From: DASPXY01 sp038227745
Lineage (GTDB): Bacteria; Planctomycetota; Planctomycetia; Gemmatales; Gemmataceae
Direction: 5' to 3'
DNA: 13,449 nt
NCBI GenBank assembly: GCA_038227745.1
Contig: JBBRPS010000208.1
Coordinates: 1-13,449, forward strand
The translations under genes were made by a program, and so were the position numbers. The notes under the pieces are model-generated. The model did no database searches. It saw only the letters and a list, made by a program, of their open reading frames with translations, and had not been told where the DNA came from. Below are positions 1-10,693 of this stretch, one piece after another; the stretch's first letter is position 1; each line of letters starts with the position of its first letter.

Positions 1-52
1 CCGAAAGGTCCGGGGAAGGGATGGCCAATACCTCGGGCTTGCGTCCACGCAT
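1..52 (-). CDS. Probable transposase, N-terminal end only (IS630-like suspected)
   Basis: Seen: a minus-strand ATG at 52-50 opens a frame of 17 codons plus one base that runs off the left edge. It begins MRGRKPEVLAIPSPDLS. A strong Shine-Dalgarno, GGGAGG at 59-64, lies 6 nt before the ATG, and a -35/-10 pair lies at 112-117 and 88-93, so this is a genuine gene start. Known: short basic N-termini of the MRGRKP type, followed by a helix-turn-helix, occur in IS630-family transposases of planctomycetes. Inferred: this is the start of a mobile-element transposase whose body lies left of the window. The upstream DNA to about 278 is visibly less GC-rich than its neighbours, as expected for inserted DNA. 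No catalytic DDE residue is visible, so the family call rests on 17 residues and is tentative. It could instead be a chromosomal DNA-binding protein. Confidence 0.5.
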   Translation of the reverse strand, partial: MRGRKPEVLAIPSPDLS

Positions 53-87
53 GGGGCACCTCCCACGCCGAAACGGAGCACACGCTC

Positions 88-117
88 AGCATAGCAGGAC
101 AGTCCAATTTAGTGCAA
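88..117 (-). promoter_or_regulatory. Candidate sigma-70-type promoter for the left-edge gene
   Basis: On the minus strand a -35 TTGCAC (112-117, 4/6 to consensus) and a -10 TATGCT (88-93, 4/6) are separated by 18 nt. They lie 36 nt or more upstream of the ATG at 52, which itself has a good Shine-Dalgarno. The arrangement fits a compact promoter inside the left-edge element. It is called by eye only. Confidence 0.45.
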
Positions 118-277
118 GTTTTCGTGCCGACGACACTAGCCTCCCGAATGCCTGGAAAAATGGCCCTCTGTGGACAAATAGCCAGTTTCGGACCAAGATT
201 GGCGATAACTCCTTAGCTGGCATTGAGTTAGCGATGCCGCACAGTAGAAATAGGGTCGCGGCCCCTTTGCGGGGGGG

Positions 278-688
278 CGTCCGCAGCACCAGGCACGGGC
301 GCCCGTGATCGATCGCCTGGCCATGCACGGACAGGAGCCCCAGGTCGTATTCGAGCTTCCACTTCCCGGGGACGATCCTGTGCTGAGGGGTAAACGCGAC
401 GATGCCGTGGGTCAGGAAGAACGGCCAGAGGTCATCCGCGAAGGCCGCATTCGTGAGGTCGCCCTCGCTGATACCACCATCGACGTTCTTGTCCGAAGGG
501 ACCTTACCCTTGGAATAACTAACCCCTGTCCAGGGTTTGACCCCCATAAGAGCCTTCCCATCGAAGGTCCGGATATTATGAATTTTCGTCATCTCATACG
601 TTCCCAGACGAATGTTATGCTCGACCAGTTCCAGGCGGTGCCGGTTGGCAGTGAAGTCAAGCAAGAACGTATACCTGGGGTGGGTGAC
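278..688 (-). pseudogene. Fragment of an unrecognised conserved-looking protein
   Basis: The minus frame through this stretch reads like real protein. It contains YTFLLDFTANRHRLELVE, a Gly/Asp-rich centre, then WPFFLTHGIVAFTPQHR and GKWKLEYDLGLLSVHGQ, ending near GRPCLVLRT at 278. The open frame itself spans 859-86. However, its first ~55 codons run through the DUF1552 gene end and a hairpin repeat, and its last ~60 codons run through the A+T-richer leader of the left-edge transposase. Both ends therefore look non-native. The first in-frame ATG inside the protein-like part is at 592, after conserved-looking sequence, and no convincing Shine-Dalgarno decides a start. A run of seven G at 271-277 sits exactly where the protein-like character fades, so a frameshift is also possible. 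I do not recognise the family. Best reading: a gene truncated at both ends, the 3' end probably by the insertion at left. A short intact hypothetical gene is less likely. Confidence 0.45.
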
Positions 689-720
689 GATGTCCTTCGT
701 CGGCGGTTTGTGTCCCCCGA

Positions 721-750
721 CCCCTCGCCCCCGCGTACAGGGGCGAGGGG
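721..750. repeat. GC-rich hairpin, perfect 11-bp inverted repeat
   Basis: The arms CCCCTCGCCCC (721-731) and GGGGCGAGGGG (740-750) are perfect reverse complements around an 8-nt loop (732-739). The element lies 78 nt downstream of the DUF1552 stop on the minus strand and has no T-tract. It may act as a transcription terminator or mRNA-stabilising stem for the operon, but its form is that of a dispersed REP-like intergenic element. Only one copy is in the window, so dispersal is inferred. Confidence 0.6.
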
Positions 751-827
751 GGAACAACTGAACCGCCTGCGGTATAAACCCGCCGGCTCGTTCACTCGTC
801 CCTCTGCCTCCAAGGGGATCTGGGCAA

Positions 828-2159
828 TCAGATTTCCGCCAACCGCTGATTCGAGTCACCGAAGCGGTCGAGGCGCACGCCGGCTTTGTCCATCAGCGAC
901 AGGTAAAGGCTGCACATCTTCCGGTTCGGCCTGCCCAGGTAGTCGAGAATGCGACCCGTCCTGATCTGCCCCCCGCCGCGGCCGACCATCACCACCGGCA
1001 ACTGATTGTTGTCGTGCCCTCCGGTCATCATGCTCGAGCAGTACAGGATCATCGAATTGTCCAGCAGTGTCCGACCGCCTTCCTGGACCCTGTCCAGCTT
1101 CTCCGCGATGTACGCCACCTGCTCGGTGAAGAACTGGTTCACCTTCAGCCAGTCCGCCCCGTTGGTGTGCGACAGCAGGTGGTGGATCATGTAGTCAATG
1201 CCCTGATTCGGGCGCTCGGACCGCAGGCGCGGGAACCGCAGCGAGGAGTGGTCGTTGTTCAGCTTCAGGGTGCATACCCGGGTGGTGTCGGTCCGGAACG
1301 CCAGGACGAGGATGTCGCACATCAGCCGCATGTGCTGATCGACGTCCTGGGGGATGCCGTCGGCCGGCCGCGGCGTGTCCGGTCTGGCCAGGGTGGGCCG
1401 CCATCCCTGCAGTCGGCCGGCCCGGCCCGCCCGGTCGATTTGCTGTTCCACCTCGCGGACCGACGACAGGTACTCGTCCAACCGCCGCTGGTCGGACCTG
1501 CTCACCGTGTTCCGCAGGCCCTGGGTATCTTCGATGACCGCGTCCAGTACGCTCCTGTCCGCCCGCCCGACCTCGTCCCGAAACAGCCGATCGAAGGCCA
1601 GCGCCGGGTACAGTTCCAGCGGTGTCGGAGTGCTCGGCGAACTCCACGAGATGTGCGAGCTGTAGATCATCGAGTAGTTCTTGTGGATCGCCGCGATCGA
1701 CGGCTCGCACCCCAGCACCAGGCTCGGCACCTTGGTCTGATCCCTCAGCCGCTCCGCGATCACCTGATCGCAGCTGACACTGGACCGGATCTCGCCGCCT
1801 GGCGCCAGGTGCGCCCCGGTCAGCAGGTTCCCTGTCTGGCAACTGTGGATGCCGCCGATCAATGCTTCCTGGTTGTACAGCCCGCGGAGGAAAAGCAACT
1901 TCTCGCGGAACGGATGGAGCGGCTCGAGCACCTTCCCGAGCACCATTTGGGCGCCTTCACCCCGGACCCACCACTCCCTGCTGTGGAACCCGTTCCCGGA
2001 GAACAGGCAGGCGAACCGCACCGGCGGTTCCGAGGAACGGCCCCTCGGATTGTTGTCGCCCCAGACCGGGATCGACTCCAGCCACGGCAGGGCCATGGTC
2101 ACGCCGACTCCGCGGAGAAAGGCGCGGCGGGAGACGGGGTAGCTGATGGGTGTCGTCAT
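828..2159 (-). CDS. DUF1552 domain protein, Tat-type export signal
   Basis: This 443-residue protein begins with a Tat-like signal: SRRAFLRG with the twin arginines at 11-12, then a hydrophobic stretch to about residue 25 ending near LPWLES. It is therefore probably exported folded. The rest matches DUF1552 (about residues 45-430), including the early RFACLFSGNGFH stretch, a central block around DQVIAERL, and a late GGHDNNQLPVVMVG segment near 376-389. That last segment resembles the metal-site-like His/Asp block of the related DUF1501 proteins. No enzymatic activity is established for the family. The start is ATG at 2159, with GGAG (2168-2171) 8 nt upstream. It lies 23 bp after the stop of the PSCyt/PSD gene on the same strand, so the two form an operon. 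DUF1552 is the usual planctomycete partner of PSD4-type (DUF1592) proteins, as DUF1501 is of DUF1549/DUF1553 proteins. The pair is presumed to act together outside the cytoplasm. Length is normal and I see no damage. Confidence 0.9.
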   Translation of the reverse strand: MTTPISYPVSRRAFLRGVGVTMALPWLESIPVWGDNNPRGRSSEPPVRFACLFSGNGFHSREWWVRGEGAQMVLGKVLEPLHPFREKLLFLRGLYNQEALIGGIHSCQTGNLLTGAHLAPGGEIRSSVSCDQVIAERLRDQTKVPSLVLGCEPSIAAIHKNYSMIYSSHISWSSPSTPTPLELYPALAFDRLFRDEVGRADRSVLDAVIEDTQGLRNTVSRSDQRRLDEYLSSVREVEQQIDRAGRAGRLQGWRPTLARPDTPRPADGIPQDVDQHMRLMCDILVLAFRTDTTRVCTLKLNNDHSSLRFPRLRSERPNQGIDYMIHHLLSHTNGADWLKVNQFFTEQVAYIAEKLDRVQEGGRTLLDNSMILYCSSMMTGGHDNNQLPVVMVGRGGGQIRTGRILDYLGRPNRKMCSLYLSLMDKAGVRLDRFGDSNQRLAEI

Positions 2160-2182
2160 TGCAAGATCTCCAGGGGAATGCG

Positions 2183-5100
2183 TTACTCGTCAATCGCCAC
2201 GTCGCTACCGCGGATCGAACGAAACTGTGGGCTGCGGACGATCGTCAGGACAGCGGCCGATAGGCGCCCGGCGTTCGCGTTCATTTCCGACACCATCTCG
2301 TCGATCAGCGACTGGTCCGAGAGGGTGGCCGCCCGCCCAAGGGCGTAACCGAGTAGCTTCCGGCTGAACAACCGGACGATCGCGTCTTTCTTTTTCGTCA
2401 GCAGGTAGGTCCGCAGCCCGTCGATCCCTTCAAACTCCGTCCCGTCCTTGAGCTTGGCCTTCGCATCGATTGGCAGTCCGCCACGGTCTTTAACGCGCAA
2501 CCGCCCGATGGCGTCATACTTCTCAAAGGCGAATCCGAACGGGTCGATTCGTACATGGCAGGCGGCGCACGAGGCGACCGAGACGTGCTTCTCCACCTGC
2601 TGGCGCGTCGTCAGCTTGTCGGCTCCGCCTTCTTCGTCGGGCAAAATCGGCACGCCGACGGGCGGGCGCGGCAGCTTCTCCCCGAGCAACGTCTCGACCA
2701 CCCAGTTACCGCGGAGGACCGGGCTGGTCCGGGACGCGCCTGACTGTTTCGCCTGCACGCTGGCCAACCCAAGGATACCACCTCGACCGAATTTTCGCAC
2801 CCCCTCGACGCGCCGCCACTGCGGCCCAGTCACGCCGGGGATGCCGTAGTGCTTCGCCAGGGTTTCGTTGAGGAACGTGTAGTCGGCATCGAGGATCTGC
2901 GTGACCGCCCGGTCGCCCTGGAACAGGTCCTGGAAGAACAGGATGGATTCTTCGTAGATCGCCTTGCGGAGGTTCGCGTTGAACGTCGGGAAGAGCTTTT
3001 CGTTCTTCTCCTTCAGCTCGTCGAACCCGCGGACGTGAATCCACTGCGTGCCGAACTCGATCGCCAGCGAGCGGAGGCGGCCGTCCTCGAGCATCCGCCG
3101 CGTCTGGGCCGCCAGGACCTTCGGATCGCGGAGTTTTCCGCCGGCGGCGAGCTGGCGCAGTTCGTCGTCGGGCGCGGACGACCAAAGGAAGTAGCTGAGC
3201 CGGGTGGCAAGTTCCCAATCGTTGACCGGGCCGGCTTTCGTGCCCGCCGGAGCCTTCTCGATCCGGAACAGGAACGCCGGCGAAACCAGCACTCGAGCCA
3301 GCACGCCGCGGAACGCTTCGTCGTGGGCCACGCCCCTCTTCCGAAGCGTCCGGTACAGGGCGAGCAGGTCGGTCTTCTCTTTCTCCGACAGCGGTCGGCG
3401 GAACGCACGCGAGGTGAAGTTGGGGAGTGCGTCCAGTTGCTTTGGCACAGCGGCTAAACAATCCTTCTCGAAATCCTCAGCCCGCTTCCGAAAGGTGGGT
3501 CGCTGTCCCTCGAAGTAATTGAGCAGTTCCTTCGGTTGATCCTGAGTCACGAAGCCGATGAACTGGGGCAGGTAATTGTTCTCGGCCACGGGCTGCTGGC
3601 CGATGAAACGGTGTTCGTCCCAGAGATGGTCGATGCGGCGTTTCTGCTCGTCGTCGAGCAACAACCGTTCGAGGGGCTCGTCCTCACGGTGGAACATCTT
3701 CAGAGACACGACCTCGTCCGTGGGAACGACGCCGGGGAAGCAGAGGAACCACGGAAAGCAGCGGCGGAAGTCCGCGTGTCCCTGGAGCAGTTGCCTGAAG
3801 GCAGTCCCAGTTGGGGATGCCACAACGGGGCTCTTGCCGTCCCAACGGACGCCTGGTCCGGGGGGGGCGGACAGCACCTGGAACTGCACGACACGTGTAC
3901 CTGGCGGGACGTCGAGTTTGCCCTCGACTACGAACTCGCGGTCGCGCAAGAGGGCCGCAGGCAACCGCACCTCGATAACCGTGTTCGCCGCGACGACGAG
4001 GCTGGCTTCCTCGGCGGGCTTGCCATCTGAGTGTCGGCCGAAACGTTCCTTCGCGATACCGTAGCTCGTGCCCCTGGGGCGCGGTTTCACGAAGCGGGCC
4101 AATTCCAATCCCTTGAGCACGACACTATCCGCGGAGACGAGGTTGTCGTAGAGGATGCGGTCGGGGGTTTTGTCCTTGACGGGTCGGACACCCGTGAGAA
4201 GCGTCTGAACCTGTTCAGCGACCTTGACGGCCTCGGCCTGCCGTGCGGGGTCTGCTGCAGCCGCGCGCCATCGACCGAGGACCGAAACCGGTGAAATGGG
4301 ACCGGATACCGGGGTCTTCCCAACCGGCCTCGATGGTCCCCGGACGAAGCTCCAGACCTCCTTGTTGCCGTGCTTGTCGGCATGGGGGTTGCCAGTGTGG
4401 ACGGTGTCGGCCACATCGGCCGCCAAGTCCCAGACACGCTTCAGTTTGTCGGTTTCGGTGACGGTGAGAGCGATCTCGGTGAGGTCGCAACTGTGGTCGC
4501 CGTTCCGAGGATCCACGGCCAGGATGAGCAGATCCCCTTTCTCGACCTTGAGCACCTTGCTTGCGGGCTTTGCCGCTCCGCCGAGATCGAGCACTCCGTC
4601 GGCGAGGACGGACGCCTGGTCTGCACGGCGGTGTTCGAGCCACCAGGCGACGCCGTTGCCGCACGCTGGGTGAGCGTGGGTCACCCGAGCCGCGACCCGG
4701 ACACTCCCGGCTACCGGGCTCTTCCAGGTGACCGCAACGAACTCCCTGGGTGTGGGGTGGACCGCGACCCTGTGCGGCGGCACCTTCCCGGGGATCCGTT
4801 CGACCGTGTCCGAGGAGTTCGTGACCAGAGTTGGAAGGTCGATACCCTTTCGCCGCCAGCCGTTGATCGCCGGCCTCTTGTCGTTCTTCGGGGTTTTCTC
4901 GTCGAGCAGTTCGAGAGCCACCGCCGGCACGACCTTCTTGAGTTTCTCAGGACCCAGGGCCTCCTTCTTTAGTGGGTCAACGGCCAGCATCTCGATCCAG
5001 CGCATCAAGAACACCGCGTCGAGTCCATTCTTCCTGGCAAGCTCTTCCGCGGACACTTTGCGGTCGTGGGCCGCAATCGCCACCGCCGCAAGGTACTTCG

Positions 5101-6373
5101 CAGTGTCGGTGAACACCGTGGAGTAATCGACCTCGTAGGCCGCGCCGAACTGCGGGTAGTCCCTCAAAAGCAGCGGCGGCTTGCCGGCCCCCTCGAAACG
5201 CGGGCGATGCCAGACGACGTGGCTACCCTTGCCGCCCGGAGGCGTGTCGCGGGTCACGAGGTAAAGCACGACTTCGCTCTGTCCGGGTGCCGGCTTGACG
5301 GCCAGTTTCAACGGCTGCGATTCACCCCCGACGGGGTCGTTAGCGACTTGCCGCACCGTGTTGCCATACCGGTAGCTGCCGATCGGCACGAACTTCCACA
5401 ACGCCGTTTGCCACGCCGCGATCTCGGCCGCCAGCGGACCGACATCCTTCTCGCCCGCTTCCCGCCAGCGGCCGCGGATCAGATCGAGCGGGTGGGAAGG
5501 AGCCTTGTCCGTGAGAGTTTGCCACAGCACCCCCAAATACTTCGGATTAACTTTTTCCTTCGCGGCTACCTCAGCCAGAGTGATCTTTCCGATGGCCAGA
5601 GCCTCGCGGTGCCGGATCGTGGCCATGAGGTACGGCTGGAAGGACAGCCGTCCATCGCTGGTGTACCCTGCGTAAAACTTGCGGAGCCGAGCAAGGCTTT
5701 CGTCGGTCCAATCGCGCCGAGTCTTGCCGGGCGCGAAGCGAAACCCGTCCGGCAGGAGAACGGCGTGGTCAGCGATGTCCTTGGCCGCCTTCAGGTATTT
5801 GGCGAACAGTGCAGGGGTGATATCCGAGAGCGCTTCGGCGGCGTTGGTAAACCCTTCGCCAGCGGCCCCGTCCGCAGGAAACTCCCGGGTCGGCCGAAGG
5901 TCCACCCCGGTCAGATCGCGGATCGTGCAGTCGTACTCGGCGTTGCTCAGCCGACGGAGCGGAACGCGCCCCGGATCGCCGCTCCGAGACCGGGCTTCAG
6001 CGTCCAGGAACCCGCCAACCCAGGCGATCAGCTGTTTGCGTTCGTCGGCCGTCGGCTGCGGTTTCTCCTTCGGCGGCATTTCGCCTGCCTCAAGCTGCTC
6101 GATAACCTGTTGCCACGGCTTGAGATCCTTACGAATTTGTTGCAGCGACGCAAACCGCTCCAGGTCGAGGCTGCCTTTTTTGGCCTTCGTCGAGTGGCAC
6201 TTGAGACAATACTTTTTCAGGAGCGGCTGGACCTGCTTCCCATAGCCTTCGGCCAAATCGTTCTTCGGTGCCTGCCCCACCCCCGGCCGAGTCGCGATAA
6301 CGAGCCATGCCAGGAGGGTCACGACGCCTCCCGCGAGGAAGATCGGTAACCTCTTTAGGCCCCTGGAAGTCAT
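2183..6373 (-). CDS. PSCyt1/PSD-domain cytochrome-like exported protein (DUF1587-1595-1592-1588-1585)
   Basis: This 1396-residue protein has an N-terminal hydrophobic signal or anchor (residues 10-27 after KR). Domain order is as follows. PSCyt1 carries YCLKCH (CxxCH at 56-60) and is followed by a MPPKEKP segment near 99-105. PSD3/DUF1587 is at about 137-195 (RRLSNAEYDCTIRDLTGVDL). A long poorly characterised middle spans about 200-980 and includes a beta-rich part at about 540-635. PSD5/DUF1595 is at about 985-1045 (SRAFRRPLSEKEK), PSD4/DUF1592 at about 1048-1180 (WELATRLSYFLWSSAPDDEL), PSCyt3/DUF1588 at about 1190-1295 with a second CxxCH (CAACH, 1269-1273), and PSD2/DUF1585 at about 1305-1390. 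The CxxCH motifs are the expected covalent haem sites. Family members are planctomycete cell-envelope proteins of unproven function, often suggested to take part in redox or polymer breakdown. The ATG at 6373 is preceded by AAGGAAGG (6379-6386), 5 nt away. The gene is first in an operon with the DUF1552 gene. It is far longer than the common 700-900 residues because of the middle segment. Confidence 0.92.
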   Translation of the reverse strand: MTSRGLKRLPIFLAGGVVTLLAWLVIATRPGVGQAPKNDLAEGYGKQVQPLLKKYCLKCHSTKAKKGSLDLERFASLQQIRKDLKPWQQVIEQLEAGEMPPKEKPQPTADERKQLIAWVGGFLDAEARSRSGDPGRVPLRRLSNAEYDCTIRDLTGVDLRPTREFPADGAAGEGFTNAAEALSDITPALFAKYLKAAKDIADHAVLLPDGFRFAPGKTRRDWTDESLARLRKFYAGYTSDGRLSFQPYLMATIRHREALAIGKITLAEVAAKEKVNPKYLGVLWQTLTDKAPSHPLDLIRGRWREAGEKDVGPLAAEIAAWQTALWKFVPIGSYRYGNTVRQVANDPVGGESQPLKLAVKPAPGQSEVVLYLVTRDTPPGGKGSHVVWHRPRFEGAGKPPLLLRDYPQFGAAYEVDYSTVFTDTAKYLAAVAIAAHDRKVSAEELARKNGLDAVFLMRWIEMLAVDPLKKEALGPEKLKKVVPAVALELLDEKTPKNDKRPAINGWRRKGIDLPTLVTNSSDTVERIPGKVPPHRVAVHPTPREFVAVTWKSPVAGSVRVAARVTHAHPACGNGVAWWLEHRRADQASVLADGVLDLGGAAKPASKVLKVEKGDLLILAVDPRNGDHSCDLTEIALTVTETDKLKRVWDLAADVADTVHTGNPHADKHGNKEVWSFVRGPSRPVGKTPVSGPISPVSVLGRWRAAAADPARQAEAVKVAEQVQTLLTGVRPVKDKTPDRILYDNLVSADSVVLKGLELARFVKPRPRGTSYGIAKERFGRHSDGKPAEEASLVVAANTVIEVRLPAALLRDREFVVEGKLDVPPGTRVVQFQVLSAPPGPGVRWDGKSPVVASPTGTAFRQLLQGHADFRRCFPWFLCFPGVVPTDEVVSLKMFHREDEPLERLLLDDEQKRRIDHLWDEHRFIGQQPVAENNYLPQFIGFVTQDQPKELLNYFEGQRPTFRKRAEDFEKDCLAAVPKQLDALPNFTSRAFRRPLSEKEKTDLLALYRTLRKRGVAHDEAFRGVLARVLVSPAFLFRIEKAPAGTKAGPVNDWELATRLSYFLWSSAPDDELRQLAAGGKLRDPKVLAAQTRRMLEDGRLRSLAIEFGTQWIHVRGFDELKEKNEKLFPTFNANLRKAIYEESILFFQDLFQGDRAVTQILDADYTFLNETLAKHYGIPGVTGPQWRRVEGVRKFGRGGILGLASVQAKQSGASRTSPVLRGNWVVETLLGEKLPRPPVGVPILPDEEGGADKLTTRQQVEKHVSVASCAACHVRIDPFGFAFEKYDAIGRLRVKDRGGLPIDAKAKLKDGTEFEGIDGLRTYLLTKKKDAIVRLFSRKLLGYALGRAATLSDQSLIDEMVSEMNANAGRLSAAVLTIVRSPQFRSIRGSDVAIDE

Positions 6374-6457
6374 GGAAACCTTCCTTTTCTACGGATGCGG
6401 TCGCCTCGATCGGCACGCGCGGCTTATTCCGGTACGTCCGGAGTCCCAGGTTGCTGA
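6374..6457 (-). promoter_or_regulatory. Leader of the PSCyt/PSD-DUF1552 operon
   Basis: This stretch directly upstream of the minus-strand operon must hold its leader and probably its promoter. The Shine-Dalgarno AAGGAAGG (6379-6386) is clear. I do not see a convincing -35/-10 pair, so the promoter itself is not placed. Confidence 0.3.
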
Positions 6458-6628
6458 ACTCCCGTCGGCGAGAATGTCTTGCTCGTCAGCCTGGGAGCGG
6501 GCAAGGTCGAGTTCGTGGCTGGGGAGGCACGGGTGGGGCGGAGCCATCGCCACCTGAGGTTCGACGACATCACCGGCGACAAGACGGAGGACTGGTTCGT
6601 CATCCCCCAGCTCCGTGTCTGCCGCTGA
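6458..6628 (+). pseudogene. Probable C-terminal remnant of an unrecognised gene
   Basis: A 56-codon plus-strand frame runs from just after a TGA (6455-6457) to a TGA at 6626-6628. It has no ATG and no usable start. It nevertheless looks coding: it contains NVLLVSLGAGKVEFVAGEAR and a C-terminal LRFDDITGDKTEDWFVIPQL, and 49 of 56 codons end in G or C. A terminator-like perfect stem-loop follows 24 nt after the stop. Inferred: the 3' end of a gene whose 5' part has been lost or frameshifted away by rearrangement in front of the PSCyt/PSD operon. The DITGDKTEDW segment vaguely recalls Ca-binding FG-GAP/VCBS-like loops, but this is too little to name a family. The overlapping minus frame is also open, so chance remains possible. 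Confidence 0.4.
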
Positions 6629-6652
6629 AGCCGGACAGCTCGGTAGGCCGTG

Positions 6653-6704
6653 GCGGCGGGCCGGTTCGGCATGCTTGACTGTACTCGAAGACTCGGCCCG
6701 CCGC
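6653..6704 (+). terminator. Stem-loop after the gene remnant, possible terminator
   Basis: The arms GCGGCGGGCCG (6653-6663) and CGGCCCGCCGC (6694-6704) are perfectly complementary over 11 bp around a 30-nt loop. The structure lies 24 nt after the stop of the 56-codon remnant at 6628. No T-tract follows, so intrinsic termination is uncertain. It could equally be a REP-like element. Confidence 0.4.
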
Positions 6705-6996
6705 AAGCATCTTGAGTCCGCGATTCCAGAAAATCAGAGCCCCTCCGCGTCCGACATGCTCACGCACTACCCTTCCGAAAATGAAGGCCGAGACGCTTGC
6801 CTGGTTCGAGAAGCGTTTGCCGGTCCAGAAGTGAGCAAAAAGGGCGACTCCCCGGCCCCGTCACCACTTCCTGCGGATTTTCCCTCCCCCAGGGGTCACG
6901 GAGTGGTTAAGATCCAGGCACGCGCGCCACTGCCGCGCCAGACATTCCGGCGGCCGCAGCGACCCGTGGCCCGTGCGCTGAGGCTGGAGGACGCCG
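6705..6996. other. Intergenic stretch upstream of the kinase gene
   Basis: No gene is supported here. A 17-codon ATG frame at 6781-6834 has no ribosome binding site. The only clear signal is GGAGG at 6986-6990, 6 nt before the kinase ATG. The kinase promoter should lie in this stretch but no -35/-10 pair stands out. Confidence 0.5.
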
Positions 6997-10599
<3,603 letters not shown>

Positions 10600-10693
10600 C
10601 GCTCGCTTCGCGGCCGTGCCCACGCCAACTCGGCGTCCCGGCAGCGTCGCTGTGATGCGCGAAGGAACATGATTTGAACGGGAGGATCCAACG

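Noticed and set aside
305..964. 219-codon plus-strand frame at the left end
   Set aside because: It runs antisense through the fragment, the hairpin repeat and the DUF1552 gene end, so it cannot be a coherent gene.
1014..2348. Long plus-strand open frame opposite the DUF1552 gene
   Set aside because: Arg/Pro/Val-rich shadow of a clear DUF1552 gene; no domain pattern and no reason to prefer it.
5066..6349. Long plus-strand open frame opposite the PSCyt/PSD gene
   Set aside because: It covers the PSCyt1 and DUF1587 domains antisense; high-GC shadow without recognisable features.
6389..6706. 105-codon minus-strand frame in the divergent intergenic region
   Set aside because: No ribosome binding site and no protein-like pattern; it overlaps the better plus-strand remnant. 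Kept only as a reason for caution there.
6781..6834. 17-codon ATG frame beginning MKAETLAWFEKRLP
   Set aside because: No Shine-Dalgarno and too short to support; possibly another scrap of decayed coding DNA.
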